From: Spirochaetaceae bacterium | GTDB taxonomy: Bacteria; Spirochaetota; Spirochaetia; Treponematales; Breznakiellaceae | Direction of reading: 5' to 3' | NCBI GenBank assembly: GCA_031269165.1 | Contig: JAISZQ010000094.1 | Location: 1 to 15,268 of the forward strand | DNA length: 15,268 nucleotides | In this document: positions 1 to 6,014 of the stretch, piece by piece | Position numbering within the stretch: the stretch's first letter is position 1 | Layout of the letters: each line of letters begins with the position of its first letter | The notes under the pieces: model-generated | What the model saw: the letters and a program-made list of their open reading frames with translations, nothing else | Told to the model about the DNA's origin: nothing | The model's database searches: none | Program-made: the position numbers and the translations under genes

Positions 1-500
1 TTTTTCGCCCGAATTTACTTTTTCCTCCGTGTTTCCACCCGGCTAACCGGGGGCAAAGCCCTCGGTTAGCGGACATAAACGGCGTTACAGACAGCCTCGA
101 TTCTCCGGTCAAAGACGGCCTCAAGGGAAAGGTCTGCCCGCGCCACTAGGAAAAGGGCGAAAAAAGCGCGAATTTCAGGGTGTTTCCGGTGTGCCGGGGC
201 GGGGAAACACGGATAAATGCGGCGTGCGGCGGGGAAAAATGGAAAAAAAAGGCGTTGGAGAGACGGTTTTCGCGCAAATATTGCGGCTGAGGTCTGTCCC
301 CGCCTGCTTGGGGCAGCCCCCACTTGGCTGGATTAGGGTCGGAAGCATCTTTTTCGCCCCAATTCGCATTTTCTTCCGTGTTTCCGCCTGGCTAACCGGG
401 GGCAAAGCCCCCCGGTTAGCGGGCAAAACGGCGTTCCAGCAAGCCCCGATTCCCCGGCCAGCGATGGCGGGCCATCGTTGGTCGATGGCCTTGTGAGAAG
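1..500. repeat. Gene-free region with diverged direct repeat
   Basis: No reading frame here looks like a protein. Roughly 1-120 and 350-470 are diverged copies of the same sequence in the same orientation. Both read TTTTTCGCCC, then a CCGTGTTTCC segment, then a hairpin built on GGCTAACCGGGGGCAAAGCC, then CGGCGTT and a segment like CCCCGATTCCCCGG. The first copy may be cut by the window edge. The middle part (121-349) is not obviously repeated and contains a GTGTTTCC/GGAAACAC inverted repeat near 181-210. A perfect 8-bp hairpin (GGCCATCG, loop TTGGT, CGATGGCC) sits at 470-490. Function is unknown. Confidence 0.55.
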
Positions 501-822
501 TCCGTCCAGCCCTGCTCGCAACGGTGGCGTGCCGCTTACCGATACGGCTCCTAAGAGCCTATTCAAAAGCCCCACGGGACGCAACCCTCCGCTGTGATTC
601 GGGGGCGTTACGGGGGCTGGCCTACAACCCTCAACGTCCTGTTTCGGGTTTCCGGCCGGGGCGTGGCACACCTACGGTGTGCTTCGGTAATGCGTCCATC
701 CATGGACGCTTGGGGTACGCCCACCAAGCCAAGCAACGCTTGGCCACCATGCACCGCATGGTTTTGTCCCCGTAGAGGGGGATAGCGGAGGGCGAAGACC
801 GGAGCGAAGGGGGAGACTTCCC

Positions 823-1068
823 ACTGTCAACAACTTAAGCAAACGGAATAATAAGAATGGCCCACAGATTGTGTCTGATGGCGGTCCAGATTGCGCGGAT
901 TTAAGGGATAAGAGGTGAGGATGTCATTGCGAGCCGCAAAGCGGCGAAGCAATCCAGCCGGGGAGGGCATTCACACTGGATTGCATCGCACCGCTCGCAA
1001 TGACGGGCGGATTAAATCCGTGAAAATCCGCGTCAATCCGCGGACAAAATTCTTAAGTTGTTGACAGT
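823..1068. mobile_element. Family B MITE-like insertion, 246 bp
   Basis: The element begins with ACTGTCAACAACTTAAG (823-839) and ends with its perfect reverse complement (1052-1068), a 17-bp terminal inverted repeat. It is flanked on both sides by the same 12 bases, GGGAGACTTCCC (811-822 and 1069-1080). The related uninterrupted sequence at 8935-8950 has these bases only once, so they look like a target-site duplication. No protein is encoded. The interior contains a family A repeat (923-1004) and, toward the right end, a segment rich in AATCCGCG and AATCCGTG motifs. One end of a second copy lies at 8291. Confidence 0.8.
923..1004. repeat. Family A dispersed repeat, copy 1
   Basis: The repeat starts GTCATTGCGAG, carries GAAGCAATCCAG, then an inner spacer, then CTGGATTGC, and ends CGCAATGAC, so the whole unit is an imperfect inverted repeat. 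It lies inside the family B element at 823-1068. Confidence 0.85.
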
Positions 1069-1267
1069 GGGAGACTTCCCCCTTTTGATGAGATTCTGAA
1101 CAGGCTCTAAACAGCCTCCGTTCCACGAAAACGTATCAGTTGGCGTATATCTTTGAACCGTGTGAACACCGCCTTACGGGGGGGGGGGCATTGCCGCCAC
1201 TGCCGGTGCGCGTAACCGTACGCGAACTGCCCAGCAAAAGTTAACCCCTGTTGCGTGTGCGCGTAAC

Positions 1268-1342
1268 ATGACTTTCGAGCAATTTGTTGCTTTCCCCTGG
1301 GATGATGTAGAGCCGGTATGCGGAGGCTCCTTCATGAAATAA
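1268..1342 (+). pseudogene. Possible 24-residue ORF or gene remnant
   Basis: A short frame from ATG 1268 encodes MTFEQFVAFPWDDVEPV followed by CGGSFMK and a TAA stop. The composition is plausible for a real protein, and the same frame is open upstream to 1166, through the poly-G run. There is no Shine-Dalgarno sequence before the ATG and no family was recognised. It may be the 3' remnant of a larger gene decayed by repeat insertion, or part of another repeat family. Confidence is low. Confidence 0.2.
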
Positions 1343-1516
1343 GTCCTACCCTTGTAGACAAGGTAAACGCAAAGGAGAAGGCGGGCAAACGTTTCGCGTT
1401 GCCTTCTGGATTGCTTCACCCTGCGGGTTCGCAATGACGGGCACGCCACGTGCCTCGCAATGACGATGCCCGCCGTCGTTGCGGACGGGCTACCCCTCAT
1501 GACAAGCGAGCAGCCC

Positions 1517-1626
1517 GTCATTGCGAGCGAAGCGAAGCAATCCAGACGAGACTGCCTTCCCATGCTCAACGCAAAGCATTGAGCCGATTGCTTCGCCCGC
1601 TCTACGAACGGCTCGCTCACAATGAC
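1517..1626. repeat. Family A dispersed repeat, copy 2
   Basis: Begins GTCATTGCGAGCGAAGCG and ends CTCACAATGAC. The inner part (about 1563-1595) contains CTCAACGCAAAGCATTGAG, a hairpin, and matches the reverse complement of the end of the tandem array near 8693-8730. Partial right halves of the same family occur just upstream at 1406-1438 and 1454-1464. Confidence 0.8.
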
Positions 1627-1752
1627 AGGGTGGGGTCATGCGTTGCACTTCTTTCATTTATCATTTTCAATTCCCCGCAGGGGTGTCAGGCACCGTTTTG
1701 GTAAACGCCGTACATAACGCTTAACCCTCATGCGATCTTTGTGTATAAATAC

Positions 1753-1794
1753 TTGACAATATACGGCAGATGCTATATATTGTATAGCAAGAGG
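1753..1794 (+). promoter_or_regulatory. Promoter, operator and RBS of the TA locus
   Basis: TTGACA (1753-1758), a 17-base spacer and TATATT (1776-1781) form a good sigma-70 type promoter. A perfect inverted repeat GCTATA-TATTG-TATAGC (1772-1788) covers the -10 box and is well placed as the binding site for the ribbon-helix-helix antitoxin, which in this family represses its own operon. AAGAGG (1789-1794), seven bases before the ATG at 1802, is the likely ribosome binding site. Operator function is inferred from position and symmetry. Confidence 0.7.
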
Positions 1795-1801
1795 TATTAG
1801 T

Positions 1802-2074
1802 ATGGCACAATTGAATATCAGAGTTGACGATCCGGTCAAGGAACAGGCCGAAGCCCTTTTTAACCGGATGGGTTTAACCATGTCGGCGGCGGTTACGCTC
1901 TTTTTGCATCAGGTAATCCTGCGCAACGCCATCCCGTTCAAGATAACCGCCCAGGGCGACCCCCTTTACAATCCGGTAAACATTGCCCGTATCAAGGATT
2001 CCATCAGCCAGTTCGAGCAGGGTAAGTTTAGCGAAAAATCGTTGGAAGAACTGGAGCGGATGGCCGATGAGTAA
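1802..2074 (+). CDS. RelB/DinJ-family antitoxin
   Basis: This is a 90-residue protein. The N-terminus (MAQLNIRVDDPVKEQAEALF) has the short beta strand and helix typical of RelB/DinJ ribbon-helix-helix antitoxins. The next segment, around residues 23-45 (MGLTMSAAVTLFLHQVILRN), is the second helix that completes the DNA-binding dimer. The acidic C-terminal tail (residues 70-90, ending EELERMADE) is the usual toxin-binding region. The antitoxin would neutralise the downstream mRNA interferase and repress its own promoter through the palindrome at 1772-1788. Its stop overlaps the original toxin start (ATGAGTAA, 2067-2074), the usual translational coupling. The toxin frame is broken, so the antitoxin may now act alone or as protection against related toxins elsewhere. 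Family assignment is firm; the symbol is left blank because RelB and DinJ cannot be told apart here. Confidence 0.9.
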   Translation: MAQLNIRVDDPVKEQAEALFNRMGLTMSAAVTLFLHQVILRNAIPFKITAQGDPLYNPVNIARIKDSISQFEQGKFSEKSLEELERMADE

Positions 2075-2373
2075 GCCGCTGTTCTCCGATAACGCATGGG
2101 AAGATGGGGCGCCGGAAAAAACAACCGGTTTTTAGAGGCGCCCTTCTGTATTGGCAGTCGGAGGACAAAAAGACTCTGAAACGGATAAATGCTCTTGTCA
2201 AGGACATAGGAAGGAACGGCAACGAGGGAATAGGTAAACCTGAACCCTTGCGGGAAGACCTATCCGGTTATTGGAGCAGACACATAGATGATAAAAACCG
2301 TCTGGTCTACCGCATTCTTGACGGCGGGATTATCGAAATTCATGCCTGTCGTTCTCATTACGGCGACAAGTAG
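2067..2373 (+). pseudogene. yoeB: YoeB/Txe-type mRNA interferase, frame broken by hairpin insertion
   Basis: The original start is ATG 2067, overlapping the antitoxin stop. It reads MSKPLFSDNAWED, the expected YoeB N-terminus, and then hits TAG at 2133. The rest continues in another frame from about 2146 (LYWQSEDKKTLKRINALVKD...) to the stop at 2371-2373. Between the halves lies about 37 extra bases (roughly 2106-2142); removing them restores a WED-LLYWQ junction. The catalytic set of YoeB (E46, R65, H83 and Y84 in E. coli) is still encoded in KPEPLR, NRLVY and SHY. An ATG at 2104 could reinitiate an 89-residue product with an altered N-terminus (MGRRKKQPVFRGA), but it has no correctly spaced ribosome site and would lack the first beta strand. 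An inactive pseudogene is most likely; a remodelled weak toxin is possible. Confidence 0.8.
2106..2143. repeat. Palindromic insert inside yoeB
   Basis: This insert folds as a hairpin. GGGCGCC (2107-2113) pairs with GGCGCCC (2137-2143), followed by a symmetric 3x3 internal loop, then AAAAAC (2117-2122) pairs with GTTTTT (2128-2133) around the loop AACCG. Compared with the YoeB family, about 37 bases are extra, which shifts the frame by one. No second copy was found in this window. It resembles in principle the short palindromic elements known to insert within rickettsial genes, but no relationship is shown. Confidence 0.7.
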
Positions 2374-2595
2374 GCATACTGTCTGTCCGCAATTTACAGG
2401 ACGCAATCGGACTTATCGGCGAGATACGAAAACCAATCCCGTTAGGAACAAAATTTCCGTATTAAGAGCGTTTTGGGATTGGTCAGGCGCAAAGTTCTGG
2501 CGGACGTTTACGCTGATAGCCGTTCCTTCGGCGGCACTCCTTGGCGGCGGCCTCGTGTGGGCGGTGCGCTCCGCACATTGAACATGGATAATGCC

Positions 2596-2703
2596 GTCAT
2601 TGCGAGGCGCGGGCAACATAGTTGCCCTTAGCGACAAAGCAATCCAGACGGGGCTACCCCCACTGGATTGCTTCGCCCGCTCTCACGAGCGGCTCGCAAT
2701 GAC
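2596..2703. repeat. Family A dispersed repeat, copy 3
   Basis: Starts GTCATTGCGAGGCGCGGG, carries AAGCAATCCAGACGGGG and CACTGGATTGCTTCGCCC, and ends CTCGCAATGAC. It is a long imperfect inverted repeat like the other copies. Confidence 0.85.
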
Positions 2704-2799
2704 AAGCGGCAACGGGCAAGGTTAATCTGGGTAATCTGGACCGCCCTATATGGCGCGATCCGTGGACCATTCTTCTATCCCATTTGCTTAATTTGGTGA

Positions 2800-2820
2800 C
2801 AGGGATTTTGAAACAGCCTC
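2800..2820 (-). repeat. Solitary family C terminus
   Basis: On the minus strand this reads GAGGCTGTTTCAAAATCCC, matching the GAGGCTGTTCCAAAACCC ends of complete family C elements with one substitution in the core. It lies nine bases beyond the stop codon of the AraC-type gene. No opposite end was found to its left, so it is either a remnant or one end of an eroded copy. Confidence 0.55.
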
Positions 2821-2829
2821 ATCGTACCC

Positions 2830-3717
2830 CTATTTTTTCGCGGCTGGTTTTTCCACGTAGAAATGGGACACGAGGGGGGAAAAGCGCGCGCTGTTTTCCC
2901 GGCGGTATTCCCCCGGCGTCCGTCCGGTAAGGAGTTTAAACACTCGGTTGAAGGTTTGCAGGCTTCCAAACCCGGCGTTAAAGGCAATGTCGGTGATCGG
3001 CATCTTTGATTCGATGAGATAGTGCTTGGCAAAATCCACTCGTGTTTTGGTGAGGTATGCGTGAAATGGCTGCCCAATGTGCTTTTTGAAGAACCGCGAA
3101 AAGTAGTATTTGTTTAACTTGAGGGCGTTTGCGGCATCCTCAAGGGTAAGGGATTCGTCGCTGCAATTCTTGAACACAAAAGAAAGCATACGCCCCGCCC
3201 CGGAGGACATCGCCCGGATGGTTTCATGGGGGATAATTTTTGACTGTTCCCGCAAGATCATCAGCATCAGCTCATAGAGTTTCGATTTTACGGCAAGTTG
3301 CCAGCCGATCTGCTTCAGGCGGTACTCCGAGGCGATTTCATCGAGCAGGGCGCACAGGCGCAGGGACAGAGTGTCGGGCATACTCTTGGCGGACAGCACG
3401 GGAACGTTAAAAATGATGTCGCGCAACGGGAGAAAATCGTCGCCAAAAAACATCATCCCAAATTGAAACCCCCGAAAGGAAACGTTCGGACTTTGGTCAA
3501 AGTATCCGTGAACCGCCTCGGCGTTTACCATGATAAGATCCCCGGCTTCGGCCTTGTATACGGCATCGTCTACCGAGACATAGGTATGACCCCGGCGCAT
3601 ATAGATTATTTCAAAACAGGCGTGCCAATGGGGCGGAAAATTGACCTCCGTGTTGTTCCATGTCAGGAAGGGAAAGGTATGCTCAAACTGTTTGTTTTCA
3701 CGCCGTAACTGGTTCAT
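2830..3717 (-). CDS. AraC-family transcriptional regulator with cupin sensor domain
   Basis: This is a 295-residue regulator. Residues about 26-73 (FPPHWHACFEIIYMRRGHTY... through GDLIMVNAEAVHGYF) form the cupin-like N-terminal fold with the H-x-H and EI-Y pattern common in AraC regulators of carbohydrate genes. Residues 182-274 are the paired helix-turn-helix domain: LTLEDAANALKLNKYYFSRFFKK is the first unit and PITDIAFNAGFGSLQTFNRVFK the second, followed by the conserved LTGRTPGEYR. It probably senses a small molecule and controls a sugar-utilisation gene, but no such gene lies nearby, so its target is unknown. No Shine-Dalgarno sequence precedes ATG 3717, and the promoter abuts the start. 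The stop (TAG) is followed nine bases later by a family C terminus. Confidence 0.92.
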   Translation of the reverse strand: MNQLRRENKQFEHTFPFLTWNNTEVNFPPHWHACFEIIYMRRGHTYVSVDDAVYKAEAGDLIMVNAEAVHGYFDQSPNVSFRGFQFGMMFFGDDFLPLRDIIFNVPVLSAKSMPDTLSLRLCALLDEIASEYRLKQIGWQLAVKSKLYELMLMILREQSKIIPHETIRAMSSGAGRMLSFVFKNCSDESLTLEDAANALKLNKYYFSRFFKKHIGQPFHAYLTKTRVDFAKHYLIESKMPITDIAFNAGFGSLQTFNRVFKLLTGRTPGEYRRENSARFSPLVSHFYVEKPAAKK

Positions 3718-3724
3718 ACGATAT

Positions 3725-3752
3725 ATACTACACTATCATGGCGTATTGTCAA
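3725..3752 (-). promoter_or_regulatory. Promoter abutting the araC-type start codon
   Basis: On the minus strand TTGACA (3747-3752) is followed by a 16-base spacer and TAGTAT (3725-3730). Seven bases then separate the -10 box from the A of ATG 3717, so the predicted transcript start falls at or one base from the start codon. Overlapping TATA-like bases make the exact -10 uncertain by one or two positions. Confidence 0.55.
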
Positions 3753-3847
3753 GAAATTTCGGCAATATTTGAGCGGTTTGGGCAGTAATTGATAAGTCGA
3801 TCCGGTCGTTGAATTCTCCCGCCGCAAGGTCCCGCTCACTATTATAG

Positions 3848-4034
3848 GAGGCTGTTCCAAAACCCAGCAAAAGGGGGAATCGGCAAGTTGCCGCGCCTTC
3901 CCCCTCGCTCCAGACTTGCTCCGGCCTACGCCCTCCGCAATTCTTACGCTACCCCCTTCAGCGGGTGGCCCGCCCCCCGCAACGCCCCCGGATCACCACG
4001 AGGAAAAAACCTCGTGGGGTTTTGGAACAGCCTC
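3848..4034. mobile_element. Family C palindromic element, complete 187-bp copy
   Basis: The termini are GAGGCTGTTCCAAAACCC and its reverse complement. They are flanked by ATAG on both sides (3844-3847 and 4035-4038), a clean 4-bp target duplication. Inside are a hairpin CCACGAGG-AAAAAA-CCTCGTGG next to the right end, the palindrome GGCAAGTTGCC near the left end, and GC-rich blocks shared, in inverted orientation, with the copy at 10455-10659. No ORF is present. Removing the element and one ATAG rejoins a plausible araC/helicase intergenic sequence. Confidence 0.85.
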
Positions 4035-4070
4035 ATAGCATAAATCCCTCTCCTTGTTTTCCTTGATGTA

Positions 4071-4153
4071 TTGACCGTGGTCAAAACGGCACCCGTTCCA
4101 AAGCGTCATCCCCAAGTTGTCGGGGCGCCACCATTGTCAAAGGAAATGACGCT
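4071..4153. promoter_or_regulatory. Palindromes upstream of the helicase promoter
   Basis: TTGACC-GT-GGTCAA (4071-4084) is a perfect operator-like palindrome. Farther on, AGCGTCAT (4102-4109) and ATGACGCT (4146-4153) form a long-range 8-bp stem enclosing a CCCC/GGGG hairpin. All lie upstream of the predicted promoter of the helicase gene. Regulator binding is possible, but nothing identifies the regulator. Confidence 0.35.
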
Positions 4154-4179
4154 GCCCTGTATCTGCTCCGCGCCGCCTT

Positions 4180-4214
4180 TTTACAAACGAAAGAATAGGG
4201 TATACTATGCCGTT
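4180..4214 (+). promoter_or_regulatory. Promoter abutting the XPB helicase start codon
   Basis: TATACT (4201-4206) is a near-consensus -10 box. The -35 is weak (TTTACA, 4180-4185, 15-base spacing, or TTTTAC one base earlier). Eight bases separate the -10 from ATG 4215, so transcription would begin about two bases before the start codon. No Shine-Dalgarno sequence is seen before 4215. Confidence 0.5.
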
Positions 4215-6014
4215 ATGCCTACTGCTACGGAAAAGAGTTTAATCATTCAGGGTAATATGACCGTTCTGCTCGATGTGCACGCTCCCTATGCGGAAGAGGC
4301 GCGTATGGCACTGATGCCGTTTGCCGAGCTTGAGAAGTCGCCTGAACATATTCATACCTACCGGATTAGTCCGCTTTCGTTGTGGAACGCGGCGGCGGCG
4401 GGGTTTTCGGTTTCTTCTATTATAAGGGCGCTGGAGGAGCATAGCCGGTATGTGTTGCCCCCCGGGATGACGAAAAAGATTGACGACATCATGAGCCGGT
4501 TCGGGAAGCTGACGCTGTATGCTCTGGACGAAGACGGGGTTCTGCTTTTGAAATCGAGCGACCATCTGATCTCGCTGGAGATTGAGGCGTCTTCGCTGAT
4601 GAAAAAGTATCTGCAAAAGACGAGCAATGGGTTTCTTGTCGCGCTGGGAAACCGGGGTACGGTCAAGTGGGAGTTGATCAAGATGGGGTATCCTGTCGAG
4701 GACTGCGCCCCGCTTGTTACGGGCGAAAGGCTGGAGGTGAATCTTCGTGAAGGAACGGGCGCGAGCGGCGCGGCGTTTCAACTCCGGGATTACCAGAAAG
4801 AGGCTGCGGACGTGCTGGTGGGCGGGAACGGGCCGGGGACCGGTTACGGGATTATCTGCCTTCCCTGTGGTTCGGGGAAAACGATTGTCGGTATGGCGGT
4901 GATGAACGCGCTCAAGTGCAATACGCTCATACTCACGGCAAACACCGCCGCCGTCCACCAGTGGATAAACGAGTTGCTGGACAAGACGACGCTGACGAAG
5001 GACCAGATCGCGGAGTATACCGGCGACAAGAAGGAGTCCGCTCCGGTAACGATTGCGACCTACCAAATATTGATCTGGCGGGGGAAGAAAAAGCCGAAGC
5101 CGGAGTGGGCGGCGCAAACGGGATCGGAGGCGATAGCGGGGCCGGGAACGGTGTTGGAGACAAATCCGCCGGAAGAGCGCGAGAAAATGCCGCAAGAACG
5201 CGGGGAGAGAGATTTTCCCCATTTCCAGTTGTTTCACGCAAGGCAGTGGGGGCTGATCATCTATGACGAGGTGCATCTGTTGCCCGCGCCGGTGTTCCGG
5301 GTAACGGCGGAGTTGCAGGCGGTGCGCCGTCTGGGGCTCACGGCGACGCTTATCCGCGAGGACGGCGCGGAGACGGCGGTGTTTAGCCTCGTCGGGCCGA
5401 AACGGTACGACGTGCCGTGGAAGGAGCTTGAGCAGAAAGGGTGGATCGCGGAGGCGTTTTGTATCGAGATTCGCGTGAAAATGCCCAAGGCGCTTGCGTT
5501 GCAATACGCGGTTTCGGGGCGTGAAAAACACCGGGTGGCTGCGGAGAATCCGCTTAAAATTGCCGTGGTGCGCGCGCTTATCGCAAAACACCGTGACGAT
5601 TTTATCATCGTCATCGGGCAGTACGTCGACCAGCTTGAGGTGATCGCAAAGGACTTGGACGCGCCGCTCATCACGGGGAAAACGCCCAACAAGAAGCGTG
5701 AGGAGATCTACGACCGTTTCCGGCAGCGGGAGTTGCGGGTCATCGTGGTTTCAAAGGTGGCGAATTTTGCGATAGATCTGCCGGATGCTTCGATGGCGAT
5801 CGAGGTTTCCGGTATGTTCGGTTCGCGGCAGGAAGAGGCGCAACGGTTGGGCAGGGTGTTACGGCCAAAAGAGCGGAGTTCGTTCTTTTATACGGTGGTG
5901 TCCCAGTACACGGTCGAAGAAGATTTTGCCTCGAACCGTCAGCAGTTTCTCTCCGAGCAGGGGTATAAGTATTCGATACAAAATTGGGAGGAAGCGGAAG
6001 ATGAAGACGGTTGA
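4215..6014 (+). CDS. XPB/Rad25-like superfamily 2 DNA helicase
   Basis: An ATP-dependent DNA helicase/translocase of the XPB (ERCC3) family, 599 residues from ATG 4215. The frame is open farther upstream, but homology to bacterial XPB begins right after 4215 (SLIIQGNMTVLLDVHAP). The N-terminal domain (about 5-130) contains PFAELEKSPEHIHTYRISPL. Helicase domain 1 has Walker A PCGSGKT (around 218-224), TYQ (282-284) and the DEVH box (351-354). The RED motif typical of XPB is at 381-383. Helicase domain 2 ends with motif VI QRLGRVLRP (543-551). About 40 extra charged, Pro/Glu/Lys-rich residues lie between TYQ and DEVH (roughly 291-332) compared with the mycobacterial protein as I recall it. The role is likely DNA unwinding in repair or transcription. 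It overlaps the next gene by 14 bases, so the two are co-translated. T. pallidum has a homologous repair helicase. Confidence 0.95.
   Translation: MPTATEKSLIIQGNMTVLLDVHAPYAEEARMALMPFAELEKSPEHIHTYRISPLSLWNAAAAGFSVSSIIRALEEHSRYVLPPGMTKKIDDIMSRFGKLTLYALDEDGVLLLKSSDHLISLEIEASSLMKKYLQKTSNGFLVALGNRGTVKWELIKMGYPVEDCAPLVTGERLEVNLREGTGASGAAFQLRDYQKEAADVLVGGNGPGTGYGIICLPCGSGKTIVGMAVMNALKCNTLILTANTAAVHQWINELLDKTTLTKDQIAEYTGDKKESAPVTIATYQILIWRGKKKPKPEWAAQTGSEAIAGPGTVLETNPPEEREKMPQERGERDFPHFQLFHARQWGLIIYDEVHLLPAPVFRVTAELQAVRRLGLTATLIREDGAETAVFSLVGPKRYDVPWKELEQKGWIAEAFCIEIRVKMPKALALQYAVSGREKHRVAAENPLKIAVVRALIAKHRDDFIIVIGQYVDQLEVIAKDLDAPLITGKTPNKKREEIYDRFRQRELRVIVVSKVANFAIDLPDASMAIEVSGMFGSRQEEAQRLGRVLRPKERSSFFYTVVSQYTVEEDFASNRQQFLSEQGYKYSIQNWEEAEDEDG

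Larger units (their letters stand above)
555..1107. mobile_element. Family C palindromic element, interrupted copy
   Basis: The ends are imperfect inverted repeats (GAGCCTATTCAAAAGCCCC on the left, GATTCTGAACAGGCTC on the right) related to the GAGGCTGTTCCAAAAC termini of the copies at 3848-4034 and 10455-10659. The flanks are CTAA on the left and (C)TAA on the right, consistent with a slightly eroded 4-bp target duplication. The interior shares the GGGGGCGTTACGGGGG block and the GGAGCGAAGGGGGAGACTTC block with the copy at about 8745-8977. It also holds several short hairpins: GCACACC/GGTGTGC near 664-680, GCGTCCAT/ATGGACGC near 690-709, and ACCATGC/GCATGGT near 747-763. No transposase is encoded, so this is a non-autonomous element. 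It is interrupted by the family B element at 823-1068. Confidence 0.65.
1108..1800. other. Gene-poor interval with G11 tract and repeats
   Basis: An uninterrupted run of eleven G residues lies at 1178-1188. Reading frames on either side look mildly protein-like but lack an upstream start codon: a frame open from 1092 reads ...YQLAYIFEPCEHRLTG up to the tract, and another frame after it reads ...MTFEQFVAFPWDDVEPV and stops at 1340. The two would be joined if the tract had twelve or nine Gs. The rest holds family A fragments (1406-1438, 1454-1464) and a full family A copy at 1517-1626. No other gene was seen. Confidence 0.45.
2374..2829. other. Gene-free interval with repeats
   Basis: No convincing gene. 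CCAATCCC (2433-2440) and GGGATTGG (2475-2482) form a spaced inverted repeat. A short open frame ending at 2581 (...GAKFWRTFTLIAVP...) has no start signal and no recognised family. A full family A repeat occupies 2596-2703. Just upstream of the araC-type stop lies one family C terminus (2800-2820, reading GAGGCTGTTTCAAAATCCC on the minus strand); its partner end was not found. Confidence 0.5.

Noticed and set aside
2288..2581. 97-codon plus-strand frame after the toxin remnant
   Set aside because: Its first part overlaps the toxin gene in another frame, there is no ribosome site, and the remainder shows no recognised family.
4071..4214. Upstream extension of the helicase reading frame to ATG 4071
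   Set aside because: The extra 48 residues show no similarity to XPB and contain the predicted promoter and palindromes. Family similarity begins just after ATG 4215.
4239..5591. 450-codon open frame on the minus strand opposite the helicase
   Set aside because: It is antisense to a clear XPB coding sequence, has Arg/Pro/Leu-rich low-information composition, and shows no domain. It is a shadow of high-GC codon use.
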